A stretch of 64,000 bases of DNA from Fructobacillus broussonetiae (GCF_018437275.1 NZ_JAAMFK010000003.1:154867-218866), one strand, 5' to 3'; shown: positions 1 through 10,164, numbered from the stretch's first letter. Numbers and translations are program-made. Notes: generated by a model not told the origin, from the letters alone.

Positions 1-3000
1 GCATCACCCTTGATGATTGATTCATAAACCTTAACACGACCAGCAACGTCATCAGACTTGTAAGTCAAGATTTCTTGCAAGGTGTAAGCGGCACCATAAG
101 CTTCCAAAGCCCAAACTTCCATTTCTCCGAAACGCTGTCCACCGAACTGAGCTTTTCCACCCAATGGTTGTTGCGTAACAAGTGAGTAAGGACCGATTGA
201 ACGAGCGTGAATCTTGTCATCGACCATGTGGGCCAACTTCATGTAGTGCATAACACCAACAGCAACACGCTTGTCAAAGGCTTCTCCAGTACGTCCATCG
301 TAAACAACAGACTTACCGTCGGCTGGCAAACCAGCTTCAGCCAATGCTTCTTCGATTTCATCATCGGAAGCACCGTCAAAGACAGGAGAAGCAACGTGGA
401 TTCCCAACTTCTTAGCTGCGTAACCCAAGTGCAATTCCAAAACCTGTCCGATGTTCATACGAGATGGCACACCCATTGGTGACAAAAGGATGTCAATTGG
501 GGTTCCATCAGGCATGTATGGCATGTCTTCTTCCGGAACAACGACTGAAACAGTACCCTTGTTTCCGTGACGACCGGCCATCTTGTCACCAACTTGGATC
601 TTACGCTTTTGAGCGATGTAAACACGAACCATTTGGTTGACACCCGGTGACAATTCGTCACCGTTTTCTGGCGTGTAGATACGTACAGACTGTACGACTC
701 CACCACCACCGTGTGGCACCTTCAATGAAGTATCGCGAACTTCGCGAGCCTTTTCACCGAAGATGGCGTGCAAAAGTCGTTCTTCGGCTGAAAGGTCCGT
801 AACACCCTTAGGCGTAACCTTACCAACAAGGATGTCGCCATCCTTAACTTCTGCACCAACACGGATAATTCCGTTTTCATCCAAATCACGAAGTTGTTCT
901 TCTGACGTGTTAGGGATTTCGCGGGTAATTTCTTCAGGGCCAAGCTTCGTATCACGGGCCTCTGAGTCATATTCTTCAATGTGAATTGACGTGTAAACGT
1001 CTTCACGGACCAAACGTTCGTTCAAGATGATGGCATCTTCGAAGTTGTATCCTTGCCAAGTCATGAAGGCAATCAATGGGTTTTGTCCCAAGGCCAATTC
1101 ACCGAGTTCCATTGAAGGTCCGTCGGCCAAGATTTGGTCTTCTTCGATTTGCTCTCCAACCTTAACGATTGGCTTTTGGTTGTAGTTCTTACCACCGTTT
1201 GAACGACGGAACTTCATCAATTCGTAGGTGTCCAACTGTCCATCTTCACGACGGATACGGATTTCCTTCGCATCAACGTATTCCACTTCACCGGCAGCAG
1301 TTGAAATCAAAGCAGCACCAGAATCATGGGCAGCCTTGTATTCAACACCAGTACCAACGATAGGCGCGTGCGGATCCAACAATGGAACCGCCTGACGCTG
1401 CATGTTGGCACCCATCAAAGCACGGTTGGAGTCATCGTTTTCCAAGAAAGGAATAACTGAAGTTCCAACAGAAACAACTTGCTTTGGTGAAACGTCGACG
1501 TAGTCGATCTTTTCAACTGGCGTTTCGATGTTTTCTTCACCGTAGCGGGCCATGGCCGTGGCGTGAACGAATGAACCGTCATCTTCCAATTCCGTGTTGG
1601 CCTGCGCAACGATGTAGTTATCTTCTTCATCGGCCGTCAAGTAATCGATCTTTTCGGTAACCTTGTGCGTACCCCAGTCAACACGACGGTATGGCGTTTC
1701 GATGAATCCATACTTGTTGATGCGACCGTAAGTGGCCAAGGAGTTGATCAAACCGATGTTAGGACCTTCGGGCGTTTCGATTGGGTCAATACGGCCATAG
1801 TGGGTGTAGTGAACGTCTCGAACTTCAACTCCGGCACGGTCACGAGTCAAACCACCAGGTCCAAGGGCTGACAAACGACGCTTGTGGTTCATTTCCCCAA
1901 GTGGGTTCGTCTGATCCATGAACTGTGAAAGTTGTGATGAACCGAAGAATTCCTTCAATGATGCAACAACCGGACGGATGTTGATCAATTGTTGTGGCGT
2001 TACCGTTGCGGCATCTTGGATGGACATGCGTTCGCGAACAACACGTTCCATACGAGTCAAACCAATACGGAATTGGTTTTGCAACAATTCACCGACAGAA
2101 CGGATACGACGGTTACCCAAGTGGTCGATGTCATCGACTGAACCAACACCTTCTTGCAAGTTCATGAAGTAGTTCATTCCTGCAATGATGTCGGCTGGGC
2201 GAACGTTGTGTTCTTCTTCAGGCAAGTGACCGTTACCAATAACGAGCAACGTCTTGTCTGGGTTTTCAGGTGATTCAATCTTGATCTTTTGCAAGATAAC
2301 TGGGTCTTGCAAGACAGCGTCACCAGATGGTGTGTACGTTACCGTCTTGAAGTCAGGGTTATCCAAGAATGGTGCCAACTTAGCCATAACAGCCTTGTCC
2401 ACAACCGTTCCCTTTTCGGCGATGATTTCACCAGAATCTGGATCAGCCAATGTTTCGGCCAACGTCTGGTTCAACAAACGCGTCTTCAAAGACAACTTCT
2501 TGTTGATCTTGTAGCGACCAACAGGAGCCAAGTCGTAACGCTTTGGATCGAAGAAACGAGCAACCAAAAGAGCACGTGATGATTCAGGCGTCTTTGGTTC
2601 TCCCGGACGCAAGCGTTCGTAGATGTCCTTCAATGATTCTTCAACACGGGAATCGGACATGTTCTTGTGAACGTCCTTTTCCAAAGTCATGTTCAAAGCA
2701 TCGTATTGGTCTGAGAAGATGTCGATGATGTCTGAGTCAGAACCGAATCCGAGGGCACGGACCAATTCAGTCATCAACAACTTACGCGTACGGTCGATAC
2801 GAACGTTGGCGATACCCTTGGCATCCGTTTCGTATTCCAACCAAGCACCACGGTTAGGGATAACCGTTGCGCCGAAGTGTGGACGACCATTCTTGTCAGC
2901 TTCTTGGTTGTAGTAGATACCAGGAGAACGAACAAGCTGTGAAACGATTACTCGTTCCGCACCGTTAACAATGAATGTACCTTCTTTGGTCATCAATGGG

Positions 3001-3347
3001 AAGTCACCGAAGAAGACGTCTTGAGACTTAATTTCTCCGGTTTCCTTGTTTGTCAAACGCAAAGTTACGTGCAAAGGTGCTGAGTAGTTTGCATCGTGTT
3101 CACGGGCTTCATCGATCGTGTACTTTGGTTCCATCAACTGGTAGTCGACGTATTCCAAAGACAAGTTACCGTTGAAGTCTTCAATTGGCATGATGTCGTT
3201 AAACATCTCCTTGATTCCTTCATCCAGGAACCACTGGTAAGAAGCCGTTTGTACCTCAATCAAGTTCGGAAGATCTAGCACTTCTTTGATGCTAGCATAC
3301 GAACGGCGGGTACGGTGTTTACCATATTTTACTAAATGTCCTGCCAC
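1..3347 (-). CDS. rpoB: RNA polymerase beta subunit, 3' end cut by window edge
   Basis: Encodes the beta subunit of RNA polymerase, which forms half of the catalytic cleft. About 1115 codons are present and the C-terminal part lies off the left edge. Translating the minus strand gives a GTG start at 3347 (V-A-G-H-L-V-K-Y-G) placed 7 bases after an AGGTGAT ribosome site, then canonical beta sequence. The rifampicin-binding cluster is visible near 1860-1930 ([18 protein letters not shown], then LSALG) and carries the usual sensitive residues. The gene has its own promoter and a leader of about 200 bases. rpoC would be expected further left, but it is not in the window. Confidence 0.97.
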   Translation of the reverse strand, partial: MAGHLVKYGKHRTRRSYASIKEVLDLPNLIEVQTASYQWFLDEGIKEMFNDIMPIEDFNGNLSLEYVDYQLMEPKYTIDEAREHDANYSAPLHVTLRLTNKETGEIKSQDVFFGDFPLMTKEGTFIVNGAERVIVSQLVRSPGIYYNQEADKNGRPHFGATVIPNRGAWLEYETDAKGIANVRIDRTRKLLMTELVRALGFGSDSDIIDIFSDQYDALNMTLEKDVHKNMSDSRVEESLKDIYERLRPGEPKTPESSRALLVARFFDPKRYDLAPVGRYKINKKLSLKTRLLNQTLAETLADPDSGEIIAEKGTVVDKAVMAKLAPFLDNPDFKTVTYTPSGDAVLQDPVILQKIKIESPENPDKTLLVIGNGHLPEEEHNVRPADIIAGMNYFMNLQEGVGSVDDIDHLGNRRIRSVGELLQNQFRIGLTRMERVVRERMSIQDAATVTPQQLINIRPVVASLKEFFGSSQLSQFMDQTNPLGEMNHKRRLSALGPGGLTRDRAGVEVRDVHYTHYGRIDPIETPEGPNIGLINSLATYGRINKYGFIETPYRRVDWGTHKVTEKIDYLTADEEDNYIVAQANTELEDDGSFVHATAMARYGEENIETPVEKIDYVDVSPKQVVSVGTSVIPFLENDDSNRALMGANMQRQAVPLLDPHAPIVGTGVEYKAAHDSGAALISTAAGEVEYVDAKEIRIRREDGQLDTYELMKFRRSNGGKNYNQKPIVKVGEQIEEDQILADGPSMELGELALGQNPLIAFMTWQGYNFEDAIILNERLVREDVYTSIHIEEYDSEARDTKLGPEEITREIPNTSEEQLRDLDENGIIRVGAEVKDGDILVGKVTPKGVTDLSAEERLLHAIFGEKAREVRDTSLKVPHGGGGVVQSVRIYTPENGDELSPGVNQMVRVYIAQKRKIQVGDKMAGRHGNKGTVSVVVPEEDMPYMPDGTPIDILLSPMGVPSRMNIGQVLELHLGYAAKKLGIHVASPVFDGASDDEIEEALAEAGLPADGKSVVYDGRTGEAFDKRVAVGVMHYMKLAHMVDDKIHARSIGPYSLVTQQPLGGKAQFGGQRFGEMEVWALEAYGAAYTLQEILTYKSDDVAGRVKVYESIIKGD

Positions 3348-3447
3348 ACTTATCACCTCATCTAAAATTCCACTGTTTCAATGAAAATAAATATTACAAT
3401 TTCATGAAAAATTGCCAAAAAAGTCCTTATTTTTACCAGCTAAGGCA

Positions 3448-3490
3448 CAAAAAAAGCAAGTCTCGCGTCTTTAAAAAACGCGGACCTTGC
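3448..3490 (-). terminator. Attenuator-like terminator hairpin in the rpoB leader
   Basis: On the minus strand a stem of GCAAG and CGCGT against ACGCG and CTTGC (3456-3490) is followed by seven T. It lies between the rpoB promoter and its start codon, so it cannot end an upstream gene of the same unit. A conserved leader called the Lacto-rpoB motif is known upstream of rpoB in Lactobacillales; I cannot test the match here. Confidence 0.6.
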
Positions 3491-3559
3491 CTTCTATAAG
3501 GGCTTTGATGGACAATAGATCACCAAACGCCATATTTATTTACAGTGTTACTGTTTAAA

Positions 3560-3587
3560 ATTATACGTGAAATTAGCAAAATTGCAA
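3560..3587 (-). promoter_or_regulatory. rpoB promoter
   Basis: Minus-strand -35 TTGCAA (3582-3587) and -10 TATAAT (3560-3565) are separated by 16 bases. The predicted transcript starts near 3553 and has a leader of about 205 bases before the GTG start. Confidence 0.7.
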
Positions 3588-3660
3588 GGGACAACCTTGA
3601 CAAAATTCTTCTGAAAGGGTAATAGGTACAGACCACTTCAAAATATCTTATTGTATATAG

Positions 3661-3692
3661 AAAAAAGTCCCAGCCGAACCGGCTGGGGCTTT
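3661..3692 (-). terminator. Rho-independent terminator after the 63-residue membrane protein
   Basis: An AGCCCCAGCCG/CGGCTGGGACT stem with a run of T ends the minus-strand small gene. Confidence 0.75.
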
Positions 3693-3698
3693 TAATTC

Positions 3699-3890
3699 TT
3701 AGTTTTTCTTTTCTTTATCTGAATGCTTAGCAATAAAGGCAGATACCAAGTTCATCAAGATGAAGAAAATCACCGTTTCAATGATGTCCTCGGTTAAATT
3801 ACCCGTCCCAAAGGCAAAGTGAATCACCAAGAAGAACACGACAGCTCCAACTAGGTTTGCTACGATATTTGCTTTCAACTTTTCAATCAT
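3699..3890 (-). CDS. Small two-helix membrane protein of unknown function
   Basis: A 63-residue protein with two hydrophobic segments (about residues 11-28 and 36-54) and a charged tail ending KHSDKEKKN. The ATG follows an AGGGAG ribosome site, and a clear terminator follows the stop, so this is a real monocistronic gene. I do not recognise a family. It is divergent from the BceR-like regulator and the two share an intergenic region of about 150 bases, but nothing in the sequence shows a functional link. Confidence 0.6.
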   Translation of the reverse strand: MIEKLKANIVANLVGAVVFFLVIHFAFGTGNLTEDIIETVIFFILMNLVSAFIAKHSDKEKKN

Positions 3891-3932
3891 TCTTATTCTC
3901 CCTATTTAATATCAACCAGTAGTATACCTGAT

Positions 3933-3960
3933 TTGTTGCCCCTTTTCGATAGTGTATAAT
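3933..3960 (+). promoter_or_regulatory. Promoter of the BceRS-like regulator operon
   Basis: TTGTTG (3933-3938), a 16-base spacer and TATAAT (3955-3960). The start near 3967 is only about 8 bases ahead of a small hairpin. Confidence 0.6.
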
Positions 3961-3974
3961 AGGGATTAACTAAA

Positions 3975-3998
3975 CCAGCCGAAGCTGGCTTTTTCTTT
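3975..3998 (+). terminator. Terminator-like hairpin at the start of the bceRS-like transcript
   Basis: CCAGC-CGAA-GCTGG followed by CTTTTTCTTTT. It sits just after the predicted transcription start, with no plus-strand gene upstream to terminate. It may be an early attenuator or a 5' stabilising hairpin. Confidence 0.4.
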
Positions 3999-4038
3999 TC
4001 ATAAAGTAAGATGCATTTATATAGTAGAAAGTTGCAAA

Positions 4039-4722
4039 ATGACCGAGCGTATTTTCATCGTCGAGGACAATCAAGAAATCGTAGACCTGTTAAAAAAAGG
4101 CCTAATAGGATGGGGATTTGACGTCGCCTCCTGCCAGGACTTCCACGACGTCGTCTTGGAAGTCACTGACTTTGCCCCTAGTCTCGTCCTAATGGACGTG
4201 AACCTTCCCTTCTTCAACGGTTTCTACTGGACGCAAGAGATACGTAAGAAAAGTTTGATGCCAATCATCTTCTTATCATCCCGTGATGCCGACACGGACC
4301 AGATCATGGCCATGAATCTCGGTGCCGACGATTACATCACAAAGCCATTTAACTTGGATTTGTTAATCGTGAAGATTAAGGCCCTGCTCCGACGAACCGC
4401 CGATAGCGGCCATGGGGCCCCAACTTCAAAATTGATGTACAAGGATTTTGCCTTGAACATTCTTGAAAACCAGTTGGAAAAGGGTGAAGAAGCGGTCGCT
4501 TTGAGTAAAAACGAAACGAAACTGCTTTACCCATTGTTTGAAAACGCGGGTGAAGTCGTTGCCCGCGAAACCATTATGGAAGATCTCTGGGATGACGAGC
4601 TTTTCGTTGATCGAAACACACTCTCGGTCATGGTGAACCGAATTCGAACAAAGACGAAAGATATCGATTTCGGGCCACATCTAGAGACCGTTAAGGGAAA
4701 GGGGTTGAAGTTAGATGATTAA
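4039..4722 (+). CDS. OmpR-family response regulator, BceR-like
   Basis: A 227-residue two-component response regulator with an N-terminal receiver domain (about 1-118) and a C-terminal winged-helix DNA-binding domain (about 130-225). The acidic pair is E9-D10, the phospho-acceptor is D53 in VLMDVNLP, and K102 is in YITKPF. The stretch NGFYWTQEIR is typical of regulators paired with intramembrane-sensing kinases of the BceS type. The kinase gene overlaps the 3' end by 8 bases and a BceAB-type ABC transporter follows, so the likely role is inducing the transporter when a cell-wall antibiotic or peptide is present. The ribosome site is weak (AGAAAG). Confidence 0.9.
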   Translation: MTERIFIVEDNQEIVDLLKKGLIGWGFDVASCQDFHDVVLEVTDFAPSLVLMDVNLPFFNGFYWTQEIRKKSLMPIIFLSSRDADTDQIMAMNLGADDYITKPFNLDLLIVKIKALLRRTADSGHGAPTSKLMYKDFALNILENQLEKGEEAVALSKNETKLLYPLFENAGEVVARETIMEDLWDDELFVDRNTLSVMVNRIRTKTKDIDFGPHLETVKGKGLKLDD

Positions 4723-5698
4723 AAGCTTCTTTTCTTTCTTGAAAGACCAATGGTCGACAATCACGCTATACGCCTTGACCGCCCTTTTCTTGTTTTGGAC
4801 CATTTGGCTTCGTAACCTTTCGTTGGGGATTTTTTTCGATATCCTTTGGCCTTTGACCTACCTCTTGTTTATCATGTTAGCCTTTCAGGCCTTCACTTGG
4901 CATCGAAAGCAAAAAGCATTAAAGAAAATGCTTGCTGAAGACGACCTTGAGTTCATCCCCGACTTCCAAAATCTTTCGAGCCTCGAGCACTCTTACACCG
5001 AGCTTTTGGAGCAAGTTGTTTCTCAAAAGAGTAGGCAAAAGGAGAAAAACCGGTTACAAACGGCAGACTTGAAGGACTACTACGCCCTTTGGGCCCACCA
5101 GATCAAGGTTCCCCTCTCCGTTTTGGATTTGATGAACCAAACGGGAACGGTCGATCAAAAGCAGACAAAAGAGCAACTTTTCTTGGTCAACCAATACATG
5201 GAAATGCTTCTCTCTTTCATTCGACTCCAGGACTTTAATCAGGACATGAATCTGAAAGAAATTTCCGCCCGCTCTTTGGTGATGAAGACGCTTAAAAACT
5301 ATAAGGTTTGGTTCATTCAAAAGGAGCTCACGCTTTCGGTGTCCGAAAGCGACTTTACCTTCGTGTCAGATAGCAAATGGTTAACCTTTGTCTTAGAACA
5401 GATCATTTACAACGCCATTAAGTATACGAAAACCGGTGGTTTGACCATTGACTGTACCTCTGATCAAAAAATCATCATCCAAGATACGGGAATCGGGATT
5501 GATCCGGCCGACCTTCCTCAAGTTTTCCATAAAGGCTACACTGGTTTCAACGGTCGCGTTCAAGACAACGCCTCCGGCCTCGGCCTCTACCTTGTTAAAT
5601 CCGTCCTAGACAAGTTAGGTCACCAGGTAAAAATCGAATCGACCGTGGGTGTCGGAACAACAGTCACGATTGATTGTCGACAAAAACAAATGCGCTAA
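4715..5698 (+). CDS. Intramembrane-sensing histidine kinase, BceS-like
   Basis: A 327-residue sensor kinase with two N-terminal membrane helices (about 15-32 and 38-58) and almost no extracellular loop, the hallmark of BceS-type kinases that sense through a partner ABC transporter. The phospho-acceptor is H128 in YALWAHQIKVP. The ATPase domain shows an N-box (EQIIYNAIKYT), a G1 box (DTGIGI) and a G2 box (SGLGLYLVK). It overlaps the regulator by 8 bases, which implies translational coupling. The transporter genes follow after a terminator. Confidence 0.9.
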   Translation: MIKSFFSFLKDQWSTITLYALTALFLFWTIWLRNLSLGIFFDILWPLTYLLFIMLAFQAFTWHRKQKALKKMLAEDDLEFIPDFQNLSSLEHSYTELLEQVVSQKSRQKEKNRLQTADLKDYYALWAHQIKVPLSVLDLMNQTGTVDQKQTKEQLFLVNQYMEMLLSFIRLQDFNQDMNLKEISARSLVMKTLKNYKVWFIQKELTLSVSESDFTFVSDSKWLTFVLEQIIYNAIKYTKTGGLTIDCTSDQKIIIQDTGIGIDPADLPQVFHKGYTGFNGRVQDNASGLGLYLVKSVLDKLGHQVKIESTVGVGTTVTIDCRQKQMR

Positions 5699-5720
5699 CT
5701 TACAAGACTGTTAGCCAAAA

Positions 5721-5756
5721 GAAGTTCCCTGTAAGTGCGGGAACTTCTTTTTTCTT
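5721..5756 (+). terminator. Terminator between the bceRS-like and bceAB-like genes
   Basis: GAAGTTCCC and GGGAACTTC arms followed by TTTTTT. It splits the module into a regulator unit and a transporter unit. Confidence 0.8.
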
Positions 5757-5793
5757 ATAGAATAGAGTTATTGATTACAAAAGGAGCTACAAG

Positions 5794-6549
5794 ATGACCC
5801 TGTTATCCGTTAACCATCTCAAAAAAGAATATAAGTCAAAGCGTTCGTCGCAGAAGGTCGAAGCACTTAGAGACATTGACTTCCAGGTTGAAGAGGGCGA
5901 ATTCATTGCGATTATGGGTGAGTCGGGTTCTGGTAAATCAACACTCCTAAATTGTATTGCGACACTTGATCGACCAACGGCTGGTCAAATTCAAATTCAG
6001 GGCCGAGACCTCGCTGCCTTTAAGGATAAGGATCTAGCCTCTTTCCGTCGCGAGCACTTGGGCTTTGTCTTCCAGGAGTTCAACCTCCTCGATACCCTTT
6101 CGGTTAAGGACAACATTTATCTTCCACTGGTTCTTTCGAAAAAAACGCAAGGCAAAGAAGAAAAACTCGCGAAGCTCGCCATTCGACTTGGAATCGAAAA
6201 CTTACTGGATAAATACCCCTACGAATTATCCGGTGGTCAACAACAACGCGTTGCCATTGCTCGCGCGTTGATAACGAATCCTGAGATTCTTCTCTGCGAT
6301 GAGCCAACGGGTGCCCTCGATTCAAAGAACGCATCAGAAATTTTGAACCTTTTTGACGCTTGCCATCAAAATGGCCAAACCATTCTGATGGTGACTCACT
6401 CCCCTTTGTCCGCCTCCCACGCCAAGCGTGTCCTTTTCATCAAGGATGGCATGGTCTTCCATCAGATCTACCGTGGTGATAAGAGCGAACAGGAAATGTT
6501 AGTGGCCATTAACGATGCGATGACAAACTTACTTGGGGGTCAGTCTTAA
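5794..6549 (+). CDS. ABC transporter ATP-binding protein, BceA-like
   Basis: A 251-residue ABC ATPase with Walker A GESGSGKST (42-50), signature LSGGQQQR (145-152) and Walker B ILLCDEP (165-171). Its closest layout is the BceA/MacB group, which powers removal of cell-wall-active peptides and signals to the BceS kinase. The start follows AAAGGAGC. The permease gene begins one base after the stop codon. The preceding terminator suggests separate induction, as in other Bce modules where the regulator drives the transporter promoter. The antibiotic substrate cannot be read from sequence. Confidence 0.9.
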   Translation: MTLLSVNHLKKEYKSKRSSQKVEALRDIDFQVEEGEFIAIMGESGSGKSTLLNCIATLDRPTAGQIQIQGRDLAAFKDKDLASFRREHLGFVFQEFNLLDTLSVKDNIYLPLVLSKKTQGKEEKLAKLAIRLGIENLLDKYPYELSGGQQQRVAIARALITNPEILLCDEPTGALDSKNASEILNLFDACHQNGQTILMVTHSPLSASHAKRVLFIKDGMVFHQIYRGDKSEQEMLVAINDAMTNLLGGQS

Positions 6550-6550
6550 T

Positions 6551-8566
6551 ATGTTTCACCTTAAACTTGCACTCGACTCCCTGAAAAAAAATAGCTCGAC
6601 TTACATCCCCTTCCTTCTCGCTTCTGCAACAGCAGTAGCGCTGAACTTCTTGTTCCAGCTTCTGATTTACTCAAAGGGCGTGAAGGACCTCTCGATGGCA
6701 GAAGTTGTGATTCTGCTTCTTGTGTTAGGCCAAATCGTCATTGGGATTCTATCTGTTGTTATCCTGATTTATACCTATTCTTTTTTGAAAAAAGGGAAGC
6801 AAAAAGAGTTCGGTCTTTATAGTATCTTAGGGCTCAAAAAGTCGGATTTGGTCAAAATTTCATTAATTCAGCAACTCTTCTCCTTCTTCATTGCCATTGT
6901 ACTTGGACTCGTGACTGGTTTTATCTTCGCCAAGCTCATGATTTTACTGTTAATCCATTTGATCGACGGAACGACCTTTAACCTCGCCTTCTCCTGGAAG
7001 GCCCTTTTCTTCACAGTCCTTTTCTTTCTCGTTGCCTTTCTCATTCTTGCCGTCATCGACGCTGTTTCATTCTACAAAACAAACACGTTGGCTCTTTTTC
7101 AATCGGAAAAGAAAGCGTCAACGGCCCCTAAAAATCGTTGGGTTCTCTTTGTCATCGGCTTAGCCTCACTCATTGTTGGTTACTGGCTTTCTTTGACGGT
7201 TCCTGGCCCTGTAGATGCCATTCTCCGTTTCTTCCTCGCTGCCCTTTTAATTATCATTGCCACCTACTTCTTGTTTATTGCGGGTTCGACTCTGCTATTA
7301 AAGATGCTGCAAAAGAGGGAAAGCTACTATTACAAGAGCCAGCACTTCATCACCGTTTCCAACATGCTTTTTCGAATGAAGCAAAATGCGGTGGGACTCG
7401 CTTCAATCGCCTTACTGTCTACCATGACGCTTGTCGTGACGGTAACAACTGCCTCCATGTTCTTAGGTAAAACAGACGTTGCTAACCGCATGCTCCCACG
7501 TGAGACAACGGTCTCTGTATCGGAGAACTTATTGTCAAAGGAAAAAATCGAAGAGACCGCAAAGAAGCACCATCTTTCGACGGATTCTTTTTACACGATA
7601 AGAGCCAGTTCAAAAGCCGTTGCCTACTTATCAAAAGATAACGAGCTCACCCGTTGGCGGTATGGCAGTGAGAGTGAAAAAAAGCAAAAGAAGACGAGGC
7701 CTGGTGAGCGAAACGTCCAATTCATGACGCTAAAAGATTACAATGACCTCACTCATCGAAAAGCAACCTTGGACAAAAACGAAGTGCTTATTTACTCCCT
7801 TACAAACGATCCTGGAAACAAGAAGGCCATTTTGACACCAACAAAAAACGTGCGCCTCAACAGCAAGGATTACAAGGTCAAAGAAAACATCTCTTCCATA
7901 CCTGGTATTCCATCGATGACTTCTCAATTAATGCCATCACTTTTCATCGTCATGCCGGATGAAAAAACAACGGAGCATACAGCCGAGCACTATGTACTAG
8001 CAGATGACTTAGAGAATAATTCATTAATGATGGATACCTTCTACTTTAACCTGGAAGGAAAATTTGATGATAAAAATGCTTTCCTTGATGACCTTGAGCA
8101 ATCTTTGCCATCAAATTCCGATAGCTCCCTCATGAATAAAACCATTTTGAAGAAGCTGATGAACGCCTTTTACGGCGGGTTCTTCTTCATCGGTATTCTC
8201 TTCTCCATCTCCTTTATGTTTGTGACCGGTCTCATGGTCTACTACAAGCAGATTTCGGAAGGAAAGGCCGATAAGGCTCAGTTCGATATCTTACAGAAGG
8301 TTGGGATGTCCAAACCAGAGATTAAAAAGACAATTCACTCGCAGATTTCTTGGCTCTTCGGCTTACCCGTTATTGTTTCAATCATTCACCTCTCATTCTC
8401 GATTGTGATGATTCAGAAGCTACTGCTGGCCTTTGCAATCCCGATGTCGTCATCCGTATACATTATCATGGCTGTCACCGTTTTCTTGATGGTCATGATC
8501 TACTTATTCATTTACCAGTTAACCTCGAAGACTTACTTCAAACAGGTTGCGTCCCTTAACAATTAA
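6551..8566 (+). CDS. ABC transporter permease, BceB-like
   Basis: A 671-residue FtsX-domain permease. I place the start at the ATG at 6551 (MFHLKLAL), which follows the ATPase stop and a GGGGG site; a longer reading from 6533 is possible. There are about ten membrane helices. A large hydrophilic region between helices 7 and 8 (about residues 310-535) is the extracellular sensor domain typical of BceB. A terminator follows. Together with the ATPase and the BceRS pair it should form a flux-sensing resistance module for bacitracin-like or lantibiotic-like compounds; the substrate is inferred from the family only. Confidence 0.88.
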   Translation: MFHLKLALDSLKKNSSTYIPFLLASATAVALNFLFQLLIYSKGVKDLSMAEVVILLLVLGQIVIGILSVVILIYTYSFLKKGKQKEFGLYSILGLKKSDLVKISLIQQLFSFFIAIVLGLVTGFIFAKLMILLLIHLIDGTTFNLAFSWKALFFTVLFFLVAFLILAVIDAVSFYKTNTLALFQSEKKASTAPKNRWVLFVIGLASLIVGYWLSLTVPGPVDAILRFFLAALLIIIATYFLFIAGSTLLLKMLQKRESYYYKSQHFITVSNMLFRMKQNAVGLASIALLSTMTLVVTVTTASMFLGKTDVANRMLPRETTVSVSENLLSKEKIEETAKKHHLSTDSFYTIRASSKAVAYLSKDNELTRWRYGSESEKKQKKTRPGERNVQFMTLKDYNDLTHRKATLDKNEVLIYSLTNDPGNKKAILTPTKNVRLNSKDYKVKENISSIPGIPSMTSQLMPSLFIVMPDEKTTEHTAEHYVLADDLENNSLMMDTFYFNLEGKFDDKNAFLDDLEQSLPSNSDSSLMNKTILKKLMNAFYGGFFFIGILFSISFMFVTGLMVYYKQISEGKADKAQFDILQKVGMSKPEIKKTIHSQISWLFGLPVIVSIIHLSFSIVMIQKLLLAFAIPMSSSVYIIMAVTVFLMVMIYLFIYQLTSKTYFKQVASLNN

Positions 8567-8577
8567 GGCGTTGGTAA

Positions 8578-8618
8578 AAAAAGCACCCGCTACTCATGTA
8601 GCGGGTGCTTTTTGTTTT
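8578..8618. terminator. Bidirectional terminator between bceB-like and lysP genes
   Basis: A 13-pair stem, AAGCACCCGCTAC with GTAGCGGGTGCTT, with T runs on both strands between convergent genes. Confidence 0.85.
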
Positions 8619-8624
8619 TTCATT

Positions 8625-10070
8625 TTACTTTTCGTCCAAGTCAGACAAGTCCACTTCTGAAAGCGGAATGATCTTTGTCTTCTTCGTAAACTTGTAACCC
8701 AAGTACGGAATCACGAAGATTGGCACTGACAGGTAGGTCACTGCAATTTTTGCCCAATCAAAGTGAGCAAATGCTTCTGGGTCTTGGAACAAGACCACGA
8801 CCGCACAGAGCACCAAAGCCAAGATTGGTCCGAATGGGAATAACTTCGCTTTGTAAACCAAGTTGTCCACATCGTGCCCCTGCGCCACATAGGCTTTCCG
8901 GAAGCGCAAGTGGGAAATCGCAATTCCCATCCATGCGAGGAATCCAGTCAAACCAGATGCCGAAACCAGCCATCCGTAAATGACGTTTCCACCCTTCATC
9001 TCTGAAGTGAAGGCCACGAGTCCAACGGCCATCGTGAGCAGAAGCGATGCCAATGGCACCCCGTTCTTCGTCAACTTAGCGAAGATTTTTGGTGCCTGAC
9101 CCTTTTGGGCCAGCGAGTACAACGTACGCGTTGACGCATACGTTCCTGAATTTGCCGCCGACAAGACTGAGGTCAAAATCACCGCGTTCATCAAGGATGC
9201 TGCAAAAGCAATTCCGGCGTTTTTGAACACAATCGTAAAGGGTGACATCAAGACGTTTCCAGAATCAGCCGCCGACATCAACCGTGGATCTTGGTAGTAA
9301 ACCAAGGCTGAAATCACGAAGATCGCTCCGATGTAGAATAGCAAGATCCGCCAGAAGACGGAGTGAATCGCCTTTGGCACTGATTGGCTCGGATCCTTTG
9401 CTTCCCCAGCCGTGATTCCGATCAATTCCGTTCCCTGGAATGAGAATCCAGCAACAACGAAGACGGACAAGACACCGCCCCATCCCCCGACGAGTCCGTG
9501 GTTTCCAACATTCAAGTTGCGCATCACGTCCGTATTCGAGTGAATGATACCAAAGATTGCTAAGACTCCAATGAACAAGAAGAAACAGATGGTCACAACC
9601 TTAATTAATGACAACCAGAACTCCGTTTCACCGAATGTCTTCACAGAAAAGAGATTAATCAAGAAGATTAACGTCAAGGCAATCGCTGAGAAAATCCAAG
9701 ATGGTACCTGCGGTAACCAGAACTGAGCGACAAGCCCAACTGTTACCGTATCGACCGCCAGCGTAATGGCCCAGTTAAACCAGTAGTTCCAGCCAAGCGC
9801 AAAACCGAAAGCCGGGTCCACGAAGCGGTTCCCATATTCTGAAAATGATCCAGACGTTGGTGCAAAAGTCGCCATCTCACCAAGTGACGTCATCAAGAAG
9901 AAGACCATCACTCCGATGGCGAGGTAAGCTAAGATAGCGCCCAGTGGCCCGGCCTGGGAAACAGACGCCCCAGAAGTTAGAAATAGCCCAGTTCCAATGG
10001 AACCACCCATAGCAATCATGGAGACGTGCCGGGTTTTGAGCTGGTGTTTGATTTCGTTTGGTTCTGCCAT
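8625..10070 (-). CDS. lysP: Lysine-type amino acid permease (APC/AAT family)
   Basis: A 481-residue, 12-helix amino acid permease. The N-terminus (LKTRHVSMIAMGGSIGTGLF) is the classic AAT-family helix 1 motif. I choose the ATG at 10070 (MAEPNEI) because GGAGG lies just upstream; an in-frame ATG 12 codons earlier has no ribosome site and falls near the riboswitch terminator. The upstream RNA is a lysine riboswitch with a terminator, so lysine is the likely substrate and high lysine should switch expression off. The permease would import lysine across the cytoplasmic membrane by proton symport. Confidence 0.88.
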   Translation of the reverse strand: MAEPNEIKHQLKTRHVSMIAMGGSIGTGLFLTSGASVSQAGPLGAILAYLAIGVMVFFLMTSLGEMATFAPTSGSFSEYGNRFVDPAFGFALGWNYWFNWAITLAVDTVTVGLVAQFWLPQVPSWIFSAIALTLIFLINLFSVKTFGETEFWLSLIKVVTICFFLFIGVLAIFGIIHSNTDVMRNLNVGNHGLVGGWGGVLSVFVVAGFSFQGTELIGITAGEAKDPSQSVPKAIHSVFWRILLFYIGAIFVISALVYYQDPRLMSAADSGNVLMSPFTIVFKNAGIAFAASLMNAVILTSVLSAANSGTYASTRTLYSLAQKGQAPKIFAKLTKNGVPLASLLLTMAVGLVAFTSEMKGGNVIYGWLVSASGLTGFLAWMGIAISHLRFRKAYVAQGHDVDNLVYKAKLFPFGPILALVLCAVVVLFQDPEAFAHFDWAKIAVTYLSVPIFVIPYLGYKFTKKTKIIPLSEVDLSDLDEK

Positions 10071-10100
10071 TTGCAAAAACCTCCATTTTTGTTTTTTTAC

Positions 10101-10137
10101 AAACAAAAAGCCTCCTCTTGTTCAAAACAAAAGGAGG
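10101..10137 (-). terminator. Expression-platform terminator of the lysine riboswitch
   Basis: Minus-strand 12-pair arms CCTCCTTTTGTT and AACAAGAGGAGG followed by CTTTTTGTTTG, placed between the aptamer and the permease start. Confidence 0.8.
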
Positions 10138-10164
10138 TGTTATCACATTTCTTAATCATGATAG

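Noticed and set aside
1..3347. Several plus- and minus-strand open frames within rpoB
   Set aside because: All are shadows of the rpoB frame, which runs open from the GTG at 3347 to the left edge.
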